Numbered from the stretch's first letter, positions 24,826-33,758 are shown. The stretch is DNA of 64,000 nucleotides from Lentzea terrae (GCF_003265345.1 NZ_QFWW01000006.1:179079-243078), one strand, 5' to 3'. The notes: generated by a model from the sequence alone, not told the origin. Translations and numbers: made by a program.

Positions 24826-25592
24826 TAGAGGGGCGTCACGTACGCGCCGGCGATGCCGCCGTCCACGAGGAAGTTCGACGCGGTCATGAACGACGAGTCG
24901 TCGGACGCCAGAAACGCGACCGCTGCGGCGATTTCCTCAGGTTCCGCGAACCGGCCGAGCGGGACGTGCACGAGCCGACGGGCGGCCCGCTCCGGGTCCT
25001 TCGCGAACAGTTCCTGCAGCAACGGCGTGTTGACCGGTCCAGGGGACAGTGCGTTGACGCGGATGCCCTCGCGCGCGAACTGCACACCGAGCTCACGCGA
25101 CATCGCGAGCACGCCGCCCTTGGACGCCGTGTAGGAGATCTGCGACGTCGCCGCACCCATCGTCGCCACGAACGACGCCGTGTTGATGATGGAACCCTTG
25201 CCGTTGGCCTGCATGTGCGGGATGGCGTACTTGCAACACAAATAGACCGACGTGAGGTTCACCTTCTGCACGCGGTCCCACGCCTCGATGCCCGTCGTGA
25301 GGATCGAGTCGTCGTCGGGCGGCGAGATACCGGCGTTGTTGAACGCGATGTCCAGCTTGCCGTAAGTGTCCACAGTGGTCTGGAAGAGAGCCTTGACCTG
25401 TTCCTCGTCGGTCACGTCGACCTGGACGAACAGCCCTCCGACCTCGTCCGCGGCGGCCTTGCCGGACGCGGGGTCGAGATCCGCGACGACGACCTTCGCG
25501 CCCTCGCTCGCAAACCTGCGCACGGTCGCGAGTCCGATGCCGCTCGCGCCACCCGTCACGACGGCCACGCGGCCCTCGAGTCGCTGCACCAT
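24825..25592 (-). CDS. Short-chain dehydrogenase/reductase, candidate gamma-glutamylethanolamide oxidase step
   Basis: 255 residues, classical SDR. Motifs: TGGASGIGLATVRRFASEG (NAD-binding TGXXXGIG, about 14-32), NNAGISPP, the active-site Ser region IINTASFVATMGA and YTASKGGVLAMSRELG (YXXXK). The acidic residue after strand 2 (VVADLDPAS) favours NAD+. It shares an operon with a GS-like ligase, a PuuD-like hydrolase and an aldehyde dehydrogenase. A plausible job is oxidising the alcohol of gamma-glutamylethanolamide to the aldehyde used by the dehydrogenase upstream. That role is inferred from context; the fold alone would fit many alcohols. Confidence 0.88.
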   Translation of the reverse strand: MVQRLEGRVAVVTGGASGIGLATVRRFASEGAKVVVADLDPASGKAAADEVGGLFVQVDVTDEEQVKALFQTTVDTYGKLDIAFNNAGISPPDDDSILTTGIEAWDRVQKVNLTSVYLCCKYAIPHMQANGKGSIINTASFVATMGAATSQISYTASKGGVLAMSRELGVQFAREGIRVNALSPGPVNTPLLQELFAKDPERAARRLVHVPLGRFAEPEEIAAAVAFLASDDSSFMTASNFLVDGGIAGAYVTPL

Positions 25593-25622
25593 CTTGTTGT
25601 TCTCCTCAGGTTTGCCCGGAAA

Positions 25623-26975
25623 TCAGGTAGCGATGAAGACGTTCTTGACTTCGGTGAAGGCGTCCAATGCGTCCGGACCGAGCTCACGACCGAGACCGGA
25701 CTGCTTGACGCCGCCGAAAGGTGTCCAGTAGCGGACAGAAGAATGCGAGTTGACAGACAGATTTCCGGCTTCCACCGCACGCGACACCCGAATCGCGCGG
25801 CCGACGTCCTGCGTCCAGATCGAACCGGACAGCCCGTATTCCGAGTCGTTCGCGATCCGGATCGCGTCCGCCTCGTCGTTGAACGGCAGCACGACGACGA
25901 CCGGCCCGAAAATCTCCTCAGTCACCGTGCGATCGTCCAGCGCAGGCGTGAGCACCGTCGGCGGGAACCAGAATCCCGGTCCGTCGGGAGCGCTCCCCCG
26001 GAACGCCACCGGGGCGTCGTCTGGGACGTAAGACGCGACCTTGCTGAGGTGCGCCGCGGTGATGAGCGGCCCCATCTCGGTCGCCTCGTCGCCGGGCTCG
26101 CCGACCTTCAGCCCCTTGACCGCGGGCTCCAGCAGCTCCATGAACCGGTCGTAGACGCTCGCCTGCACGAGGATCCGCGACCGCGCGCAGCAGTCCTGCC
26201 CGGCGTTGTCGAACACCCCGTACGGCGCCGTCGCGGCCGCCTGCTCCAGGTCGGAGTCCGCGAAGACGATGTTCGCCGACTTCCCGCCGAGCTCCAGCGT
26301 CACCCGCTTCACCTGGTCCGCGCATCCGGCCATGATCTGCTTGCCGACCTCGGTCGACCCGGTGAAGACGACCTTGCGCACCAACGGATGCGTGACGAAC
26401 CGGTTGCCCACGACGCTGCCCTTGCCCGGCAGCACCTGGAACACGCCCTCCGGAATGCCCGCCTCCAGCGCGAGCTCGCCGAGCCGGATCGCCGTCAACG
26501 GCGTCACTTCGGCCGGCTTCAGCACCACCGTGTTGCCCGCGGCCAAGGCAGGAGCGAAACCCCAGCCCGCGATCGGCATCGGGAAGTTCCACGGCACGAT
26601 CACGCCGACCACGCCGAGCGGTTCGTGGAACGTGACGTCGAGCCCGCCTGCGACCGGGATCTGCTTGCCGAACAACCGTTCCGGCGCGGCCGAGTAGTAC
26701 TGCAGCACGTCGCGGACGTTGCCGGCCTCCCACCGCGCGTTGCCGATGGTGTGCCCGGAGTTCTCGACCTCGAGCTGCGCCAGTTCCTCGTTGTGCGCGT
26801 CGACGATCTCCGCGAACCGGCGCAGCAGCCGGGCCCGGTCGCCGGGAGCGACGTTCCGCCAGCTCTCGAACGCCTTCTGCGCGCGAACGATCGCCGCGTC
26901 CGTCTCTTCGAGAGAGGTGTGCGGTACGGACCGCACGACCTTCTCGGTAGCGGGGTTGATGACGTCAAAGGTCAC
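25623..26975 (-). CDS. Aldehyde dehydrogenase (PuuC/GABA-aldehyde type)
   Basis: 450 residues, NAD(P)+-dependent ALDH superfamily. PWNFPMPIAGWGFAPALAAG and FTGSTEVGKQIMAGCADQVK bind the cofactor. The general base Glu is in TLELGGKSANIV (about 226) and the nucleophile in GQDCCARSRI (about 260), followed by EEIFGPVVVV and PFGGVKQSGLGRELG. It is slightly short at the N-terminus compared with the 480-500 residue average but lacks no core motif. The GTG start overlaps the amidotransferase stop by 4 bases. In this operon it most likely oxidises a gamma-glutamyl-aminoaldehyde to the acid. Confidence 0.92.
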   Translation of the reverse strand: MTFDVINPATEKVVRSVPHTSLEETDAAIVRAQKAFESWRNVAPGDRARLLRRFAEIVDAHNEELAQLEVENSGHTIGNARWEAGNVRDVLQYYSAAPERLFGKQIPVAGGLDVTFHEPLGVVGVIVPWNFPMPIAGWGFAPALAAGNTVVLKPAEVTPLTAIRLGELALEAGIPEGVFQVLPGKGSVVGNRFVTHPLVRKVVFTGSTEVGKQIMAGCADQVKRVTLELGGKSANIVFADSDLEQAAATAPYGVFDNAGQDCCARSRILVQASVYDRFMELLEPAVKGLKVGEPGDEATEMGPLITAAHLSKVASYVPDDAPVAFRGSAPDGPGFWFPPTVLTPALDDRTVTEEIFGPVVVVLPFNDEADAIRIANDSEYGLSGSIWTQDVGRAIRVSRAVEAGNLSVNSHSSVRYWTPFGGVKQSGLGRELGPDALDAFTEVKNVFIAT

Positions 26976-27664
26976 GCTTTTCTCCTTGCAACGTCGACAA
27001 GCGCTTCGAACAACCGCAAGTCTTCGATGTCCTGCTCGGGGTGCGACTGCACGCCGACGACGAACCGGGAACCTTCCAGCTCAACCGCTTCCACCGTGCC
27101 GTCGGGCGCAGAAGCGGTGACTCGCAGCCCGTCGGCGATCCGGTCCAGCGACTGGTGGTGATGACACTGCACGTTGGTGTGGTCGCCCAGGATCGCGTGC
27201 AGCTGCGTACCGGGCACGACCGTGATGTCGGTGTGCCCGAACACGCCGGGAGCCTCGTTGTGGCCCTCGATGTGCTGGTGCAGCGTGCCGCCCAGCGCCA
27301 CGTTCAGCACCTGCATGCCCCGGCACACACCGAGCACCGGCAGGTCGAGCTTCAGCGCGGCCTCGACCAGAGCGAACTCGGCGTTGTCGCGGTCGGTCTG
27401 CGGCGTGCCGGTCCGGGGATGCGGGTCGGCGCCGTAGGTGGCGGGGTCGATGTCCGCGCCGCCCGCGATCACCAGTCCGTCCAGGAACCCGATGGTCTCG
27501 GCCGTCCAGGTGCCGACCGGCGGCAGCATGACGGGGTTACCGCCCGCCTGCACCACGCAGTCGAGGTAGCCGCGGTACAGCACCGCGGCCTCCACGTCCC
27601 AGAGCCCGAACCTCGTGCGTTCCAGGTAGGTGCTGATGCCGATGAGTGGCTTAGAGGCGCTCAA
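26972..27664 (-). CDS. Class I glutamine amidotransferase-like hydrolase (PuuD type)
   Basis: 230 residues from a TTG at 27664, the only start before the conserved KPLIGISTYLE; AGAAGG lies about 8 bases upstream. It belongs to peptidase family C26: LVIAGGADIDPATYG, the nucleophile elbow VLGVCRGMQVLNV (Cys about 115), HHHQSLDRIADG and VVGVQSHPEQ (catalytic His/Glu). PuuD hydrolyses gamma-glutamyl amides such as gamma-glutamyl-GABA, releasing glutamate. In this operon the expected product would be gamma-glutamylglycine if ethanolamine is the substrate. It overlaps the GS-like gene by 14 bases. Confidence 0.9.
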   Translation of the reverse strand: MSASKPLIGISTYLERTRFGLWDVEAAVLYRGYLDCVVQAGGNPVMLPPVGTWTAETIGFLDGLVIAGGADIDPATYGADPHPRTGTPQTDRDNAEFALVEAALKLDLPVLGVCRGMQVLNVALGGTLHQHIEGHNEAPGVFGHTDITVVPGTQLHAILGDHTNVQCHHHQSLDRIADGLRVTASAPDGTVEAVELEGSRFVVGVQSHPEQDIEDLRLFEALVDVARRKA

Positions 27665-28991
27665 AGCCGCGTACCTTCTCCCAATCCGTGATCGCCGCCT
27701 CGAACGCGTCCAGCTCGACCTTGGCCGCGTTCAGGTAGTGGTCGATGACGTCCTTGCCGAACGCCTCCCGCGCGATGTCGCTGGCGGCCAGCAGGTCCGC
27801 CGACTCGCGCAACGTCGTCGGCACGGTCGGCCGGTCCGACGCGTAGGCGTTGCCGGTGAACTCGTCTTCCAGCGCCAGCTTGTGCTCGACCCCGTGCAGG
27901 CCGGCCGCGATCAACGCCGCCACCGCCAGGTACGGGTTCACGTCACCACCGGGTACCCGGTTTTCGAACCTGAGCGACTGCCCGTGGCCGACGACCCGCA
28001 GCGCGCACGTGCGGTTGTCGCGGCCCCACGCGACGGCGGTCGGCGCGAACGAACCCTTCACGAAGCGCTTGTAGGAGTTGATGTTCGGCGCGAGGAAGTA
28101 GGTGAGCTCGCGCAGCGCGGCCAGCTGCCCGGCGAGGAAGTGCTTCATCAGCTCCGACATGCCGTGGCCCTCGGCGAACACGGGCTCGCCGTCCTTGGAC
28201 CGCAACGACAGGTGGATGTGGCAGGAGTTGCCCTCGCGTTCGTTGTACTTCGCCATGAACGTGAGCGACTTGCCCTGCTGCGAAGCGATCTCCTTGGAGC
28301 CGTTCTTGTAGATGGCGTGCTGGTCGCACGTCCGCAGCGCCGTCGTGTACCGGAACGCGATCTCGTGCTGGCCGGGGTTGCACTCCCCCTTGGCCGACTC
28401 GACGACCATGCCCGCGCCCGTCATGCCGTTGCGAATGGCGCGCAGCAACGGCTCGACGCGCGCGGTGCCCAGCAACGAGTAGTCGACGTTGTACTGGTTC
28501 GACGGCGTGAGGTTGCGGTAGCCCGAGTTCCAGGCCTGCTCGTAGGTGTCGTCGAAGACGATGAACTCGAGCTCGGTGCCGACGTAGCACTCCAGTCCGA
28601 GCGCGGCCAGCCGGTCGAGCTGCTTGCGCAGGATCTGCCGCGGCGACGCCACGACCGGGTCGCCGTTCTCCCAGACGAGGTCGCACATGACCAGCGCGGT
28701 GCCCTCCTGCCAGGGCACGCGGCGCAGCGTGGAGATGTCCGGCTTCATCACGAAGTCGCCGTACCCGCGGTCCCAGCTGGACATCTCGAAGCCGCTGACC
28801 GGGTTCATCTCGACGTCGACGGCGAGCAGGTAGTTGCAGCCCTCCGCGGCGTGCCCGAGCACCTCGTCGAGGAAGTACTGGGCCGCGCACCGCTTGCCCT
28901 GCAGGCGGCCCTGCATGTCCACGATCGCGACCAGGACGGTGTCGATCTCACCGGTGTCCACGGCCTCGCGCAACTCCTCGACGGTCAGCAT
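27651..28991 (-). CDS. Glutamine-synthetase-like gamma-glutamylamine ligase (GlnA4/GlnA3/PuuA type)
   Basis: 446 residues from the ATG at 28991, with GGAGG 9 bases upstream. GS-fold motifs: an N-terminal beta-grasp (LVAIVDMQGRLQGKRC), GTELEFIVFDD, ESAKGECNPGQHEIAFRY, GNSCHIHLSL and NRVPGGDVNPYLA. It lacks the adenylylation-site context of GlnA and matches the ligases that join glutamate to an amine with ATP (PuuA, GlnA3, GlnA4). The divergent permease is of the ethanolamine type, so gamma-glutamylethanolamide synthetase is favoured over glutamylputrescine synthetase. The 112 bases upstream (28992-29103) must hold the divergent promoters; I see no clear palindrome there. Confidence 0.88.
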   Translation of the reverse strand: MLTVEELREAVDTGEIDTVLVAIVDMQGRLQGKRCAAQYFLDEVLGHAAEGCNYLLAVDVEMNPVSGFEMSSWDRGYGDFVMKPDISTLRRVPWQEGTALVMCDLVWENGDPVVASPRQILRKQLDRLAALGLECYVGTELEFIVFDDTYEQAWNSGYRNLTPSNQYNVDYSLLGTARVEPLLRAIRNGMTGAGMVVESAKGECNPGQHEIAFRYTTALRTCDQHAIYKNGSKEIASQQGKSLTFMAKYNEREGNSCHIHLSLRSKDGEPVFAEGHGMSELMKHFLAGQLAALRELTYFLAPNINSYKRFVKGSFAPTAVAWGRDNRTCALRVVGHGQSLRFENRVPGGDVNPYLAVAALIAAGLHGVEHKLALEDEFTGNAYASDRPTVPTTLRESADLLAASDIAREAFGKDVIDHYLNAAKVELDAFEAAITDWEKVRGFERL

Positions 28992-29103
28992 CCCGACGGT
29001 CCTCCAAAGGTATGTCTGCGAGCCATTGGCCGCACCATCTTGACACCACCGGGTGATGAGCGCCACCCTCAGCCACCGGTTTAAAGGACCAATGGGAGTC
29101 CAT

Positions 29104-30528
29104 ATGGCCAAGCACGTCGAGTACGAGAAGGTGGGCGACGAGTACCTGGAGCACCGGCAGCTGAAACGGGGTGCGGCGGGCTGGGTCCTGCTGGCCGGGC
29201 TGGGTGTCTCCTACGTGATCTCCGGCGACTTCGCCGGATGGAACTTCGGCCTCGCCCAAGGCGGCTGGGGCGGGTTGCTGATCGCCACGATCCTGATGGC
29301 GACGATGTACACGTGCATGGTGTTCGGTCTCGCCGAACTGGCCTCGGCGCTGCCCGTCGCGGGCGCCGGCTACGGCTTCGCGAGGCGCGCGCTCGGCCCG
29401 TTGGGCGGGTACGTCACAGGTATCGCGATCCTGATCGAGTACGCCATCGCACCAGCGGCGATCTCGGTGTTCATCGGCGACTACATCAAGGCTCTGGGCC
29501 TGCTCGACGCCACGTGGCCGGTGTACCTGGCGTGCTACGTGATCTTCGTGGGCATCCACCTGTGGGGTGTCGGCGAGGCGCTGCGGCTGATGTTCGTGAT
29601 CACCGGCATCGCGGTGGTGGCGCTGGTCGCGTTCGTGGCGGGCATGATCCCGAAGTTCGACTCCGCCAAGCTGTTCGACATCGGTGACGGCTCGTTCCTG
29701 CCGATGGGCGTCACCGGTGCGTGGGGCGCGATCGTCTTCGCGATCTGGTTCTTCCTCGCGGTCGAGGGCGTGCCGCTGGCCGCGGAGGAAGCCAGGGATC
29801 CCAAGCGCGACATGCCGCGCGGCATCATCGGCGCGATGGTGGCCCTGCTGGTGTTCGCGGCGGCGATCTTGTTGGTCGCACCCGGCGGTGCGGGCTCGAA
29901 GGTGCTGGAGGCGTCCGGAAACCCGTTGCCAGAGGCCGTGCGCGCGGCTTACGGCGGCGACAACTTCCTGGCGCAGCTGGTGAACTACGTCGGCCTGGCC
30001 GGACTGGTCGCGTCGTTCTTCTCCATCATCTACGCCTACTCGCGGCAGCTGTTCGCGTTGTCCCGCGCGGGATACCTGCCGCGCTGGCTGTCGAAGACCG
30101 GCAAGCGCAAGACGCCTTACCTCGCGCTGATCGTGCCGGGCACCGTCGGTTTCGCGCTGGCCACGATCATGAAGACGGTCGACCCGGTGACGGGCGGCGC
30201 GCGGCTCATCAACATCGCCGTGTTCGGTGCGGCTCTCTCGTACGTGCTGATGATGGTGTCGCACATCGTCTTGCGTAAGACAGCGCCGGACCTGCCACGC
30301 CCGTACCGCACTCCTGGCGGTGTGGTGACCACGAGCGTGGCGCTCGTGCTGGCCGTTGCTGCTGTGATCGCAACGTTCTTCGTGGACGAGATCGCGGCGG
30401 CGGTGACAGCGGGCATCGTCGTGATCGCGGTGGCCTACTACTGGTTCTACAGCCGCCACCACCTGGTCGCGAACGCTCCCGAAGAAGAGTTCGCGGCCAT
30501 CGCGAAGGCCGAGGCCGAACTCGAGTGA
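29104..30528 (+). CDS. APC-family permease, ethanolamine-type
   Basis: 474 residues from the ATG at 29104 (GGGAG 5 bases upstream; ATGs at 29092 and 29053 are alternatives). Twelve membrane segments. The stretch LKRGAAGWVLLAGLGVSYVI and SGDFAGWNFGLAQGGWGGLL is characteristic of ethanolamine permeases (TC 2.A.3.5), as are YGFARRALGPLGGYVTGIAI and EGVPLAAEEARDPKRDMPRG. It would import ethanolamine by proton symport. It is divergent from the gamma-glutamylation operon and couples by a GTGA overlap to the broken epimerase gene. Confidence 0.88.
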   Translation: MAKHVEYEKVGDEYLEHRQLKRGAAGWVLLAGLGVSYVISGDFAGWNFGLAQGGWGGLLIATILMATMYTCMVFGLAELASALPVAGAGYGFARRALGPLGGYVTGIAILIEYAIAPAAISVFIGDYIKALGLLDATWPVYLACYVIFVGIHLWGVGEALRLMFVITGIAVVALVAFVAGMIPKFDSAKLFDIGDGSFLPMGVTGAWGAIVFAIWFFLAVEGVPLAAEEARDPKRDMPRGIIGAMVALLVFAAAILLVAPGGAGSKVLEASGNPLPEAVRAAYGGDNFLAQLVNYVGLAGLVASFFSIIYAYSRQLFALSRAGYLPRWLSKTGKRKTPYLALIVPGTVGFALATIMKTVDPVTGGARLINIAVFGAALSYVLMMVSHIVLRKTAPDLPRPYRTPGGVVTTSVALVLAVAAVIATFFVDEIAAAVTAGIVVIAVAYYWFYSRHHLVANAPEEEFAAIAKAEAELE

Positions 30529-31435
30529 GCAAGCGTGCGTTGATCCTCGGCGGCACGGGCCTCATCGGCCGTGCCGCCGCTCGGCGTCTGCGGGCACACG
30601 GCTGGACCGTCGACGCGCCCGGCCGTGAGGTGGACCGCGAGGACCCAGCGGCGATCGCCCGCGCTCTGGGCGACGGCGCCGACCTGCTCGTCGACTGCCT
30701 CTGCTACACCGCAGAGCACGCCAGAACACTGCTGCCGCTGGCCCGTGCCGCGACCTCCACGGTGATGATCTCGGCCAAGGCCGTGTACGTGGACGACCAG
30801 GGCAGGCACGTCAACTCCCCCGAACCACCGCGGTTCCCCGGTCCCGTGACCGAGGACCAGCCGACGATGGCTCCGGGCAGTGGTGACTTCCAGACCCGCG
30901 AGGGCTACGGCGCCAACAAAGTCGCGGCCGAGCGGACGTTGCTCGACAGCGGCCTGCCCATCACCGTGCTGCGACCGTCCAAAGTGCACGGAGTGGGCAA
31001 CAAGCGCCCGCTGGAGCGGTACTTCGTCGAACGGGTCCTCGCACGCCACCCGTGGTGGTGCTGGCCAGCCGTGGCGAGGGCGCCGACCACCCGTCCGCAG
31101 CGGCCAACATCGCCGCGCTGATCGAGACCGTCGCCGCCCGCCCCGGACGCCGGATCCTCAACGCCGCCGACCCGGACGCGCCGAACGGCCTGGAGATCTC
31201 CCGGATCATCGCGCACCACTTCGGCCACCACTGGCGCGAGATCCTGCTCGACCACGACCAGTCCGGCCGTCACCCGTGGCATCGCGTGCCGCCGTTGGTC
31301 CTCGACACCACCGCGGCTTCGGCACTCGGCTACCGGCCGGCGGGCGACTACGCCACCACGGTCGCAGAGACGCTGGACTGGCTCAGCGGCGATTCACACT
31401 CGAGCGGGCCATGGCAGGATCGGTCGGGTGAGTGA
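30525..31435 (+). pseudogene. NAD-dependent epimerase/dehydratase, frameshifted
   Basis: Two partial frames make one about 300-residue extended-SDR protein. Frame A (30525 to about 31051) has the Rossmann GGTGLIGRAAARRL, MISAKAVYVDDQG and EGYGANKVAAER (YXXXK). Frame B (about 31052-31435) continues with VVVLASRGEGADHPSAAANI and a normal C-terminus. They join in CACCCGTGGTGGTG at 31047-31060. Restoring one base between 31051 and 31052 would fuse the frames, so the gene has lost one nucleotide or the read has an error in the C-run. Left as is, frame A ends at 31121. It is coupled to the permease (GTGA) and overlaps fadB2 by 8 bases. The substrate is unknown. Confidence 0.75.
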
Positions 31436-32291
31436 CATTCAACGTGTGGGAGTCGTCGGTTCCGGCCTCATGGGCTCCGGAATCGCCGAGGTGAGCGCCC
31501 GCGCCGGCCTCGACGTCATCGTCGCCGAGGTCAACGCGAGCGCGGCCGAGGCAGCGCAGGGGCGGATCGCCTCCTCGCTCGCCAGGGGCGTCAAGGCCGG
31601 CAAGCTCAGTGAGGCGGACCGCGACGCGGCCATCGCGCGCATCCGGTTCACGACCGACATCGGCGAGTTCGCCGACCGGCAGTTCGTGGTCGAGGCGGTC
31701 GCCGAGAACGAGCAGATCAAGACCGACGTCTTCACCGCGCTCGACAAGGTCGTGAAGGACGAGGACGCCATCTTCGCGTCCAACACGTCGTCCATCCCGA
31801 TCATGAAGCTGGGCATGGCCACCGGCCGCCCCGAGCAGGTCATCGGCGTGCACTTCTTCAACCCGGTGCCCGTGCTGAAGCTGGTCGAGATCGTGCCGTC
31901 GCTGCTGACCGGCGCCACCACCCAGGTCCGCGCGGAAGCCTTCGTGCGCGCGACGCTGGGCAAGGAGGTCATCCGCTCGCAGGACCGCGCCGGCTTCGTG
32001 GTCAACGCGCTGCTGATCCCGTACCTGCTCTCGTCCATCCGCATGCTGGAGTCCGGCTTCGCCTCCGCCGACGACATCGACAACGGCATGGTGCTCGGCT
32101 GCGCCCACCCGATGGGCCCGCTGCGCCTCACCGACCTGATCGGCCTCGACACCACGAAGGCCATCGCCGAGTCGATGTACGAGGAGTTCAAGGAGCCGCT
32201 GTACTCGCCGCCGCCGCTGCTGCTGCGCATGGTGGACGCGGGCCTGCTGGGCAAGAAGTCGGGCCGCGGCTTCCACAACTACGCGAAGTAG
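31428..32291 (+). CDS. fadB2: 3-hydroxybutyryl-CoA dehydrogenase
   Basis: 287 residues from the GTG at 31428. NAD-binding VGVVGSGLMGSGIAEVSARA is at residues 7-26, then FVVEAVAENEQIK, FASNTSSIPI, IGVHFFNPVPVLKLVEIV (catalytic His) and DRAGFVVNALLIPYLL. The C-terminal 3HCDH domain (HPMGPLRLTDLIGLD, LLGKKSGRGFHNY) is complete. It interconverts 3-hydroxyacyl- and acetoacetyl-CoA. The gene follows the epimerase remnant and ends at a hairpin; a functional link to amine catabolism is not obvious. Confidence 0.94.
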   Translation: MSDIQRVGVVGSGLMGSGIAEVSARAGLDVIVAEVNASAAEAAQGRIASSLARGVKAGKLSEADRDAAIARIRFTTDIGEFADRQFVVEAVAENEQIKTDVFTALDKVVKDEDAIFASNTSSIPIMKLGMATGRPEQVIGVHFFNPVPVLKLVEIVPSLLTGATTQVRAEAFVRATLGKEVIRSQDRAGFVVNALLIPYLLSSIRMLESGFASADDIDNGMVLGCAHPMGPLRLTDLIGLDTTKAIAESMYEEFKEPLYSPPPLLLRMVDAGLLGKKSGRGFHNYAK

Positions 32292-32299
32292 ACGCGCCA

Positions 32300-32323
32300 G
32301 GGCCCGCTCACCCGAGCGGGCCC
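32300..32323. terminator. 10-bp hairpin between convergent genes
   Basis: GGGCCCGCTC-ACCC-GAGCGGGCCC, 9 bases after the fadB2 stop and overlapping the last codons of the convergent kinase gene. Likely bidirectional. Confidence 0.75.
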
Positions 32324-32817
32324 GCCGCTCGCCTGACTTCCTCCGCGATCGCGGGAATGTCCAGCGGTCCGGTGGTGTCGACCGCCACCAGAGGCCCGAC
32401 GTCCAGCGGATGCACCGGCTCGCCCCACAGCTCGGCCTCGTCGCGCTCCAGATCCAGATGGCCCGCAGGGCGGCCGGCCGCCCTGGCCAGGTAGCGCGAC
32501 CGGGCCACCTCGACCGGCACGACGCAACGCAACTCCACCACCGGCCCCGGCAACGCCATCACCAACGGCCGGGTGTAGTCGAACCACGTGCTGTCCACCA
32601 CCGCCCCCGGACAGCGCCGCGCGATCCGCAGCACCGCGGCGACCGCCGCCCGCCCCAGCCGCCGCGACTCGCTCACCGTGGCAGGCCGGCCGAGCTCGTC
32701 GGCGAGGACCTCTTTGACCTCGTCCTTGGCCAGCACCGGCAACCCGAGCCACGGGCCGAGCGCGGTCGCCAACGTGGTCTTGCCCGACCCCGGCCACCCT
32801 CCCACCAATACGAACAC
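32308..32817 (-). CDS. P-loop kinase-like ATPase (AAA_33/zeta-like)
   Basis: 169 residues from the GTG at 32817. Walker A GGWPGSGKTTLATAL is at residues 6-20, followed by LAKDEVKEVLADELG (substrate Asp region), GAVVDSTWFDYTRPL, ELRCVVPVEVARSRYLARAA with LID-type Arg residues, and VDTTGPLDIPAIAEEV at the end. This is the small-molecule/nucleoside kinase-like group often annotated AAA-family ATPase. The substrate is unknown and no toxin-antitoxin partner is adjacent. Confidence 0.78.
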   Translation of the reverse strand: MFVLVGGWPGSGKTTLATALGPWLGLPVLAKDEVKEVLADELGRPATVSESRRLGRAAVAAVLRIARRCPGAVVDSTWFDYTRPLVMALPGPVVELRCVVPVEVARSRYLARAAGRPAGHLDLERDEAELWGEPVHPLDVGPLVAVDTTGPLDIPAIAEEVRRAAGPLG

Positions 32818-32960
32818 GCTCCTGGCTACCCCGAAGCGGGCCTTCTGCTCGTATCGATCATCTGCGAGCTTCCTGTTCTTCGTGCTGACCCGGTCAGCTG
32901 GTGCCTAACGATTGAGGCAACACCAAGATCCGCGAGCACAAGATCCGTGATGCTGGTCAG

Positions 32961-33758
32961 GTGCTGGCAGACATCGCAAGCAACATCGTCGCGAACATCG
33001 TGTTCTGGATCGGGCTGGGCGTCGCCGCGGCTGCGGTCGTCCGGTTGGGACAACGCCGGTTCCGCAGGTTCTTCGGGCTGGACACGAACCAGCAACTGGT
33101 CGTGTGCCTGTCGAACGTGTGGAACAGCTCGGCCAGCACACGGCCACGCGGCTACTCGGTCACCCTGCACGAGCTGCGCGCCTCCGAGGCCGTGAACCGC
33201 CTGTTCGGCTCCGCGTCGTTCCGCCTCCCGGACGTCGTCCGCGGCCTCGTCGACGCGATCTACCTGAGCCGCCACAGCTACGTCTTCCACACCAAGGTCA
33301 GCCCGGCGACGACTGACGACCCGAAGCAGTTCGCCGAGCTGAGCAGCAACCTCGTCGTGGTCGGCGGTGCAAGGCGCAACAGCATCCGCAGGCTCCACCT
33401 GGACGAGAACCTGGTGCGCCTGCGCCTGTCGAACGAACTGCCGGACGCCGGCCCGCACCAGCAGCCGTTCGTCGAGGTGCTGGGCGGGGCGGACGTCGGC
33501 AGGAAAATCACGTCCGAGACCTTGGAGCTCGCGGTGGTGGAACGGGTGCACGACACCGCGCGCGGCACGACGGTGGTCTTCTGCCTGGGCCGACGGGGTG
33601 ACACGACGTGGGCGGCCACCGAGTTCCTGGTCCGCAACTGGCGGAGCCTGGAACGGGAGTTCGGTGACCGTCCGTTCGCGCTCTGTCTGGGCTTCCGCGA
33701 CGGGGACTACAGCTACGACTACCACCCGCCGCGCAGGCTGCACGTGCTGACCGCCTAA
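32961..33758 (+). CDS. Membrane-anchored protein of unknown function beside the conservon
   Basis: 265 residues from the GTG at 32961. One N-terminal helix (IASNIVANIVFWIGLGVAAA) with a following basic stretch (RLGQRRFRRFFG) anchors a cytoplasmic alpha/beta domain: QQLVVCLSNVW, EAVNRLFGSASFRLPDVVRG, LSSNLVVVGGARRNSIRRLH, TTVVFCLGRRGDTTWAATEF. The GG(A/P)RXN turn after a hydrophobic strand suggests a nucleotide- or sugar-phosphate-binding Rossmann-like fold, but I cannot name a family. Its stop overlaps the convergent CvnD-like GTPase stop by 4 bases. Confidence 0.72.
   Translation: MLADIASNIVANIVFWIGLGVAAAAVVRLGQRRFRRFFGLDTNQQLVVCLSNVWNSSASTRPRGYSVTLHELRASEAVNRLFGSASFRLPDVVRGLVDAIYLSRHSYVFHTKVSPATTDDPKQFAELSSNLVVVGGARRNSIRRLHLDENLVRLRLSNELPDAGPHQQPFVEVLGGADVGRKITSETLELAVVERVHDTARGTTVVFCLGRRGDTTWAATEFLVRNWRSLEREFGDRPFALCLGFRDGDYSYDYHPPRRLHVLTA

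Noticed and set aside
25623-28991. Putrescine (Puu) degradation as the role of the GS-like/PuuD/ALDH genes
   Set aside because: The enzymes alone would fit, but there is no PuuB-type flavin oxidase. An SDR takes its place and the linked transporter is of the ethanolamine type, so ethanolamine is the better reading. Putrescine is kept as an alternative.
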